From NCBI RefSeq assembly GCF_002261185.1, contig NZ_NEVQ01000013.1:372001-436000 (forward strand): a DNA stretch of 64,000 nt, read 5' to 3'. Positions 58,526-64,000 of the stretch are shown here, one piece after another (the first letter of the stretch is position 1; every line of letters starts with the position of its first letter). Both the position numbers and the translations under genes were made by a program. The notes below the pieces were generated by a model. That model ran no database searches. It had not been told where the DNA came from and saw only the letters and a program-made list of their open reading frames with translations. The stretch comes from Bordetella genomosp. 4 (GTDB lineage Bacteria; Pseudomonadota; Gammaproteobacteria; Burkholderiales; Burkholderiaceae_B).

Positions 58526-58655
58526 GGCTTTGAATAGGGAAAGACGCCCGCGAAAAGTGCGAGGCTAAACCGGATAGTGTACCAATTCCGCGTTACCGGC
58601 GCTCTCGCACACGAGATGGCGCGTGCAGTAGGCGGAAATCCTGCACAGTCAAGCG

Positions 58656-59450
58656 TCAGCCGCGATAGCCTAACCGCTGAAGTATCCAGCCGGACACAGC
58701 AGGATGGATGATGGACAGCAGAAAACAGCCCAAATTCAAGGGAAACGGAAAACTGATGCGCGCGCGGTTGCGGGCGAGGCCGCGCCGGATGACGCGAGCC
58801 GCCTTGGCGGCAGGCCACAAAAAGGGTTTGGGACCGGGCATGTCAAAGCACATTTGCGATTCGACGTAGCCGGGCATGATGACATTGACCTTGACCCCCT
58901 GCCCGGCCAAGAGGTCGCGCATCGCCTCGCCATAGACTTTGACAGCCGCTTTGCTGGCGCTGTAGCTAGGGGTCTCGGGCAGGCCCCGCCAAGCAGCGAG
59001 CGAGCTGATCAAGGCAATCTGCCCACCGCGGCGCGCCTGCATCGCCGGCAAACTGGCGTGCAGGGTGGCCATGGCGGCCTTGACATTGACGTCGAAAAGA
59101 CGATGCATATCGTCCCAGCTTTCACCCTGTTGTTGAGGACCGGTATTAATGTTGACGCCGGCGTTGGCAATCACCAGGTCGGGGGCTTCGGTCTGACCGA
59201 TCTGCATCAGCCACTGCCGCAGCGCGTCATGGTCCCGTACATCCAGTTCGTGCACGATCACGCGCACGCCCATGGCGCCGCAATCCTGGGCCAACTCATC
59301 CAGGCGCTGACGATTGCGCCCCTGCAAGATCAATGTCTTGGTACCGGCACGGGCGTATTCCAGCGCCAACGCGCCACCGATTCCCCCTGTCGCACCGGTG
59401 ATCAGGACAGACGCGGGAACATGAGCGGATAAGCCGGATGAATGAGCCAT
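58656..59450 (-). CDS. Short-chain dehydrogenase/reductase
   Basis: Classical SDR with NAD(P)-binding TGATGGIG (about 17-24), NAG motif ANAGVN, catalytic Ser in LISSLAAW and the YSASK catalytic pair. A hydrophobic C-terminal helix region (LNLGCFLLSIIHPAVSGWIL) may attach it to the membrane. I start at the ATG at 59450 (264 residues). No pathway neighbours point to a substrate. The 130-base gap to the ABC-F gene shows nothing clear. Confidence 0.9.
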   Translation of the reverse strand: MAHSSGLSAHVPASVLITGATGGIGGALALEYARAGTKTLILQGRNRQRLDELAQDCGAMGVRVIVHELDVRDHDALRQWLMQIGQTEAPDLVIANAGVNINTGPQQQGESWDDMHRLFDVNVKAAMATLHASLPAMQARRGGQIALISSLAAWRGLPETPSYSASKAAVKVYGEAMRDLLAGQGVKVNVIMPGYVESQMCFDMPGPKPFLWPAAKAARVIRRGLARNRARISFPFPLNLGCFLLSIIHPAVSGWILQRLGYRG

Positions 59451-59510
59451 GCAGACGAATAGACGGGTAAAGGACGAAAGGTGCCAGGCAATCACGCCAT
59501 GGCACGAATC

Positions 59511-59543
59511 AAAACGACACCGGCCTCTCTGGTGAGAAGCCGG
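59511..59543 (-). terminator. Terminator of dps
   Basis: On the minus strand CCGGC-TT-CTC-ACCA-GAG-AG-GCCGG forms a stem-loop (59520-59543) followed shortly by GTTTTGATT (TTTT at 59511-59514), about 39 bases past the dps stop. Confidence 0.65.
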
Positions 59544-59581
59544 CGGCACTGACTATGGAACTATGGAACGCAAGATGACGA

Positions 59582-60082
59582 TTACTCGAGCAAGCTGCGC
59601 AGCATCCAGGCGTTCTTTTCGTGGATGTCCATGCGTTGGGTCAACAAATCAGCGGTAGGCTGGTCGTTGGCGCTGTCGGCCTTGTCAAAGGCGGAGCGAG
59701 CGGTTTTCGAGACGGCTTCGTTGCCTTTGACCAGCAGACGCACCATTTCCATGGCGTCGGGCACGTTGGCCGGCTCGGAAATAGAGGACAGCTTGGCGAA
59801 CTCGCGATAGGTGCCCGGCGCATGGACGCCCAACGCACGAATGCGCTCGGCGATATCGTCCAGCGCAGCCCATTCCTCGGAGTACTGCGTCATGAACATC
59901 TGATGCAGGGTGTTGAACAGCGGCCCCGTGACGTTCCAGTGGAAATTGTGGGTCATCAGATACAGCGTGTAGGAATCTGCCAACACCTTGGAGAGCTCGG
60001 CCGCAATTGCCTCGCGGTCTTTGTCCGAAATGCCGATATTGATGCGAACAGCGGCGGTACTACTTGCTTTGGACTTTGCCAT
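59582..60082 (-). CDS. dps: Dps ferritin-like DNA-protection protein
   Basis: Dodecameric mini-ferritin that oxidises and stores iron and can bind DNA under stress. The intersubunit ferroxidase ligands are visible: His in HNFHWNVTG and Asp/Glu in EEWAALDDIAERI. The N-terminus is Lys-bearing (MAKSKASSTA) and could contact DNA. At 166 residues the length is normal. It lies 107 bases after oxyR on the same strand, a functional pairing, with its own AT-rich upstream DNA. Confidence 0.94.
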   Translation of the reverse strand: MAKSKASSTAAVRINIGISDKDREAIAAELSKVLADSYTLYLMTHNFHWNVTGPLFNTLHQMFMTQYSEEWAALDDIAERIRALGVHAPGTYREFAKLSSISEPANVPDAMEMVRLLVKGNEAVSKTARSAFDKADSANDQPTADLLTQRMDIHEKNAWMLRSLLE

Positions 60083-60189
60083 GTAGTGCTCCTAGTGCGG
60101 GTTGTAGACAGAATAAGAATACCACTGGATTGATATAGATTGTTTATCGCCTGAGGGCCTTACTCAACCTGTCGCAAAACTGAAAAAAA

Positions 60190-61137
60190 TCAGCTTTCTA
60201 CCGCCGCCTCGTGATCGAGCATGGTCACGCCAGGCAAACCGCATTCGTAGACGGCCTGGGCCAACGCTTCAATAGCGGCCAGACGGGGGAAACTGCGGCG
60301 CCACGCCAGCACCACACGCCGCTCGGGCGGGCGGCCCTCGAAAGGCAAATAGCGCAAGAGCGCTTTAGGTGGCGGGGATTCAGGGATGGCCGTCACCGGC
60401 AGGACGGTCACGCCTATGCCGGCAGCGACCATATGGCGGATGGTCTCCAATGACGATCCCTCAAAGGTCCGCTGAATGCCATCGCTCGCGGCGGAAAAGC
60501 GCGAGAGCTCGGGACAGACCTCCAAGACCTGATCGCGAAAACAATGGCCCGTGCCCAGCAGCAGCATAGTCTGCTGTTTGAGGTCTTCGGAACTGATGGC
60601 TTCTCGGTCGGCCCATTCGTGATCGCGCGGCACTGCCACGACAAAGGGTTCATCGTAAAGCGGTTGCGTGATCAATCCCGCCTCGGGCAAAGGCAATGCC
60701 ATGATGGCGCAATCGATTTCGCCTTGACGCAGCAGTTCGACGAGACGCAGGGTAAAGTTTTCTTGCAGCAGTAACGGCATCTGCGGCGTACGGGCAATCT
60801 GCGTCGGCACCAGATGCGGCAACAGATACGGCCCGATCGTGTGAATCACGCCGACGCGCAGCGGACCAGCCAACGGGTCATGGCCCTGACGGGCGATTTC
60901 CTTGATGCTGGCACTTTCCTCGAGCACCTTTTGCGCCTGGGTCACGATGCGCTGACCGATAGCGGTCACGCCGACTTCGACGCCGCCCCGTTCGAACAGC
61001 GTCACGCCCAGCTCATCCTCCAGTTTGCGGATCGCCACGGACAAGGTGGGCTGACTCACAAAGCAGGCTTCGGCCGCACGGCCAAAATGCCGTTCGCGTG
61101 CGACGGCGACGATGTATTTGAGTTCAGTCAGAGTCAT
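60190..61137 (-). CDS. oxyR: LysR-family peroxide sensor OxyR
   Basis: Peroxide-responsive activator. The N-terminal winged helix (MTLTELKYIVAVARERHFGRAAEACFVSQPTLS, partly typical) precedes a substrate-binding-type domain with the redox pair in GTGHCFRDQVLEVC (about 199-208). At 315 residues it is standard. GGAG precedes the ATG. The gene is between recG and dps; the peroxiredoxin-glutaredoxin gene at 24.7 kb is a likely regulon member. Identity rests on the spaced Cys pair and the overall sequence. Confidence 0.95.
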   Translation of the reverse strand: MTLTELKYIVAVARERHFGRAAEACFVSQPTLSVAIRKLEDELGVTLFERGGVEVGVTAIGQRIVTQAQKVLEESASIKEIARQGHDPLAGPLRVGVIHTIGPYLLPHLVPTQIARTPQMPLLLQENFTLRLVELLRQGEIDCAIMALPLPEAGLITQPLYDEPFVVAVPRDHEWADREAISSEDLKQQTMLLLGTGHCFRDQVLEVCPELSRFSAASDGIQRTFEGSSLETIRHMVAAGIGVTVLPVTAIPESPPPKALLRYLPFEGRPPERRVVLAWRRSFPRLAAIEALAQAVYECGLPGVTMLDHEAAVES

Positions 61138-61263
61138 CTTATGCTCCGGGAAACCGCGGCATTCATACCGGGATGGAAAGGGGCGATGTTTGCCCTGAGG
61201 CGGGCCAGCCGAAAAAGGCGAAGCATGAGAGATTGCATGGCGCGCAGGATGTGCATAGTAGGC

Positions 61264-63450
61264 TCAGGTCCGCAGAAAGTCTTCGCGTCCACGCATCCAG
61301 CGTGCCAAATGCGCCGCTACCGCATCGGGATGATCGGCACGCAGCCATGCGGCAGCCTCGCGCGCCTGCTCGGCAATACCGACATCGCTTTCGAGATCGG
61401 CAAATCGCAAGAGCGCCATACCCGATTGACGGGTGCCTAGAAACTCGCCCGGGCCACGCTGCTCCAGATCGCGGCGCGCGATCTCGAAACCGTCATTGGT
61501 CTCGAACATGGCCCGCAGTCGCTGGCGGGCGATTTGCGACAGCGGCGTCTGGTAGAGCAGTACGCAAACGGACTCGGCACTGCCCCGCCCCACTCGGCCG
61601 CGCAATTGGTGCAATTGTGCCAAGCCAAAACGCTCGGCGTGTTCGATCACCATGAGCGATGCCTTGGGCACGTCAACACCGACCTCGATGACGGTGGTGG
61701 CCACGAGCAAATCGATCTCGCCATCACGAAAGGCTTGCATGACCGCGGCCTTTTCGGTTTGCGGCAGGCGGCCATGCACCAGGCCGATCCGCAAGTCGGG
61801 CAGATCCGCGCACATGGCGCCGTACGTGTCGACAGCAGTCTGCAACTGGAGGGCTTCGCTTTCCTCGACCAGCGGGCAGACCCAATACGCCTGCTGCCCC
61901 TGGCGTACGGCGTTGGCGATATGCGCGATGACTTCCTCGCGGCGATTATCGGAGACGAGCTTGGTCACCACAGGCGTGCGGCCCGGCGGCAGCTCGTCAA
62001 TGACGGACACGTCCAGATCGGCGAAAAAAGTCATCGCCAAGGTACGCGGGATCGGCGTGGCGCTCATATTGAGCTGATGCGGGATCGTGGGAATCTGTTC
62101 TGCTTGGTCAGGCGCGACCTCGCCTTTGCGCGTCAAGGCCAATCGCTGACCTACGCCAAAGCGATGCTGCTCATCCACAATAGACAGGCCTAGACGCTGA
62201 AACTCGACATGGTCCTGTATCAGCGCCTGTGTGCCGACCAACAGCTGAATGCTGCCGTCGGCCGCACCGGCAGCGGATTGGCGCCGGGCCTTTGCCGTCT
62301 GGCTGCCGCTGAGCCATGCGACGTTCACACCCAACGGCTGCAGCCACGACACCAATTTATGGAAATGCTGTTCAGCCAGGATTTCTGTCGGCGCCATCAA
62401 TGCCACCTGTGCGCCGCAGGCAATGGCCTGAGCGGCTGCGACAGCGGCGACCACGGTCTTGCCGCTGCCGACATCGCCCTGCAATAGACGATGCATCGGA
62501 TACGGCTGCGCCAGGTCGGCCGAGATTTCCTTGATGACGCGCTGTTGTGCCGCAGTCAGCGTAAATGGCAATGCTCGATACAGGCGCGCCACCAAATCGT
62601 CACCAGCGTCGGCCGGGTCGGCCTGTAGAGGCAATGGCACAGCCCGAATGCTGCGCCTCGCCGCGCGCGCTGCGGCCAGCGACAACTGCTGGGCGAGCAA
62701 TTCGTCGAATTTGATGCGGTGCCAGGCGGGATGACCGCGTTCGACCAGGTCTTGCTCGGATAAACCTGGCGGTGGCGCATGCAATAGGCGGATGGCGGGC
62801 GCAAACGGCATCAGCGCATAACGTTGCAGGGCTTCGTCGGGCAGCGTATCGCTCAAATCGGCCTGATCGAGGGCCTGGGCAATGGCCTTGCGTAACGACG
62901 GCTGGGTCAGCCCTTCTGTGCTGGGATAAACCGGGGTCAACGCCTCGGGCAAGGCGGCATCAGCGCTGGTCATGCGCGGATGCACCATCTCGCGGCCAAA
63001 CAGACCGCCACGCACCTCGCCCCGGGCACGCAGCCGGCGGCCCGGCGTCAGTTGTTTTTGCTGGCTCGGATAGAAATTCAGCCAGCGCAATTGCAGTTCG
63101 CCGCTGTCGTCCGCCATCACGGCAGTCAACTGGCGGCGCGGACGAAACAACACCTCGCTACGCAGGATTTCGCCCTCGACCTGCGCAGGCGCACCGGGGC
63201 GCAACGAGCCTATCGGAACAATACGCGTCTCGTCCTCGTAACGCAGCGGCAGGTGCAAGATACAGTCGTTGGGTGTAACGAGGCCGAGGCTATGCAGCTT
63301 GCGCTGCACATCGGTCAGCGACCGGGCCGGGCCCGATTTGGTACCCGATTTCGCTTCGGGTCGCAAGCTGGCCGCGCTATCGGCAGCCGCATCCACGCCG
63401 GCGCGCTTGGGCGCGCCGGTACGATTGCGGGCAGCGGCAGTTGCCGGCAT
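61264..63450 (-). CDS. recG: ATP-dependent DNA helicase RecG
   Basis: Branch-migrating helicase that restarts stalled forks and resolves junctions. An N-terminal wedge (OB) domain (about 60-200) is followed by the helicase core with Walker A GDVGSGKT, motif II DEQHR, the MSATPIPRTLA motif III and the C-terminal QLRGRVGRG motif. At 728 residues it is slightly longer than E. coli because of an Ala-rich N-terminus. It is 20 bases after ridA, so the two are probably cotranscribed. Confidence 0.96.
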   Translation of the reverse strand: MPATAAARNRTGAPKRAGVDAAADSAASLRPEAKSGTKSGPARSLTDVQRKLHSLGLVTPNDCILHLPLRYEDETRIVPIGSLRPGAPAQVEGEILRSEVLFRPRRQLTAVMADDSGELQLRWLNFYPSQQKQLTPGRRLRARGEVRGGLFGREMVHPRMTSADAALPEALTPVYPSTEGLTQPSLRKAIAQALDQADLSDTLPDEALQRYALMPFAPAIRLLHAPPPGLSEQDLVERGHPAWHRIKFDELLAQQLSLAAARAARRSIRAVPLPLQADPADAGDDLVARLYRALPFTLTAAQQRVIKEISADLAQPYPMHRLLQGDVGSGKTVVAAVAAAQAIACGAQVALMAPTEILAEQHFHKLVSWLQPLGVNVAWLSGSQTAKARRQSAAGAADGSIQLLVGTQALIQDHVEFQRLGLSIVDEQHRFGVGQRLALTRKGEVAPDQAEQIPTIPHQLNMSATPIPRTLAMTFFADLDVSVIDELPPGRTPVVTKLVSDNRREEVIAHIANAVRQGQQAYWVCPLVEESEALQLQTAVDTYGAMCADLPDLRIGLVHGRLPQTEKAAVMQAFRDGEIDLLVATTVIEVGVDVPKASLMVIEHAERFGLAQLHQLRGRVGRGSAESVCVLLYQTPLSQIARQRLRAMFETNDGFEIARRDLEQRGPGEFLGTRQSGMALLRFADLESDVGIAEQAREAAAWLRADHPDAVAAHLARWMRGREDFLRT

Positions 63451-63470
63451 ATGCGAAAAAACCAGGCGCC

Positions 63471-63860
63471 TCAGGCCAGAACCAGAATCGCTTCGACCTC
63501 GAATTGCGCGCCTTTGGGCAAGCTGGCCACACCGACCGTCGAACGGGCCGGGAACGGCTGCGGGATCAATTCGGCCATGATGGCGTTGGCGGCGGTGAAT
63601 TTGTTCAAGTCGGTGAGGAACAAGGTCAATTTGACGATGTCGTTCAGCGTCCCGCCTGCCTCCTGGATGACGGCGGTCATGTTGGCAAAAGCCTGACGCA
63701 CCTGAGCGTCGAAGTTTTCCGATACGAGATCGCCCGTGCCCGGCTCCAGGCCAATCTGGCCGGACAGATAAACCGTCTTGGTACCAGTCACGGCAACGGC
63801 CTGCGAATAAGGACCAACGGCGGCCGGGGCCGCATCGGTATGGATGATTTGCTTGCTCAT
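63471..63860 (-). CDS. ridA: RidA-family enamine/imine deaminase
   Basis: Trimeric YjgF/RidA protein that hydrolyses reactive 2-aminoacrylate and similar imines. The 129-residue sequence has AAPAAVGPYSQAV, GQIGLEP and the C-terminal VGVASLPKGAQFEVEAI, where the family Arg and Glu lie (ARSTVGVASLP). It heads the ridA-recG pair; upstream bases 63861-64000 show no other gene, and no firm promoter was found. Confidence 0.94.
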   Translation of the reverse strand: MSKQIIHTDAAPAAVGPYSQAVAVTGTKTVYLSGQIGLEPGTGDLVSENFDAQVRQAFANMTAVIQEAGGTLNDIVKLTLFLTDLNKFTAANAIMAELIPQPFPARSTVGVASLPKGAQFEVEAILVLA

Positions 63861-64000
63861 AAGCCGAATCCTTGAAGAATAATCGATCGTAATACTGGAC
63901 TATTGAAGTTTAAACGGCAATAGGTATTTGCGAAAGCGAGGCGGGATGCTTTGAGCCGCCTGGCTGACTCGGACATTGTCGACAGCTATATGACAAGAAT

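Noticed and set aside
57041-58537. 498-codon plus-strand open frame opposite the ABC-F gene
   Set aside because: Antisense shadow of ybiT; His/Arg/Val-rich composition typical of such shadows.
60083-60189. OxyR site upstream of dps
   Set aside because: GATAAACAATCTAT on the minus strand resembles half of an OxyR site, but the spacing does not fit the consensus.

Overview
The window reads as a chromosomal segment of a GC-rich betaproteobacterium, most likely Alcaligenaceae (Bordetella/Achromobacter type). This rests on the two Bug-type tripartite-tricarboxylate receptors, the gene order around rpsB and lpxD, a TorF-type porin and protein sequences of that flavour; the species is inferred, not proven. 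I see no rRNA or tRNA gene, insertion sequence, prophage or CRISPR array.

Region 1 (1-15.0 kb, minus strand) is a long housekeeping and envelope block, read from the right: rpsB, tsf, pyrH, frr, uppS, cdsA, dxr, rseP, bamA, skp, lpxD, fabZ, lpxA, lpxB and rnhB (cut by the window edge). It joins translation, isoprenoid and lipid precursor supply, outer-membrane protein assembly and lipid A synthesis. Divergent map and glnD follow on the plus strand.

Region 2 (18.8-24.6 kb) starts with a 735-base gene-free stretch holding two large multi-branched inverted repeats. Then come a Bug receptor, both subunits of a family I CoA-transferase, a second Bug receptor, and a convergent stand-alone dihydrolipoamide-dehydrogenase-like flavoprotein.

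Region 3 (24.7-30.5 kb) covers stress and metals: a peroxiredoxin-glutaredoxin fusion, a divergent copZ / copA-cueR copper module with two mirror-oriented CueR-type promoters, a hicAB toxin-antitoxin pair, and a GntR/FadR-family regulator.

Region 4 (30.6-38.5 kb) is a liv-type ABC operon (receptor, two permeases, two ATPases) followed by an M20-family amidohydrolase and an M81/MlrC-family metallohydrolase. A 24-base perfect palindrome just downstream of its promoter is a good candidate operator for the divergent GntR regulator.

Region 5 (38.6-49 kb) holds rlmD, a TorF-type porin with a sigma-54 promoter and two NtrC-like sites, a Spy/CpxP-like periplasmic protein, a DEDDy exonuclease, nlpD-pcm-surE, plsY, tsaD and a purine permease.

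Region 6 (49-64 kb) holds a luciferase-like oxidoreductase, thioredoxin, an autotransporter with a very short repeat-bearing passenger, a YigZ-family protein, a NitT/TauT-type ABC importer with two kinds of binding protein, a YbiT-type ABC-F protein, an SDR, and dps, oxyR, recG and ridA.

The strongest new observations are the NtrC/sigma-54 control region of the lone torF-type gene, the paired multi-branched hairpins at 18.85-19.25 kb, the mirrored CueR promoters, the palindromic liv operator, and the SD-embedding hairpin in front of the autotransporter.
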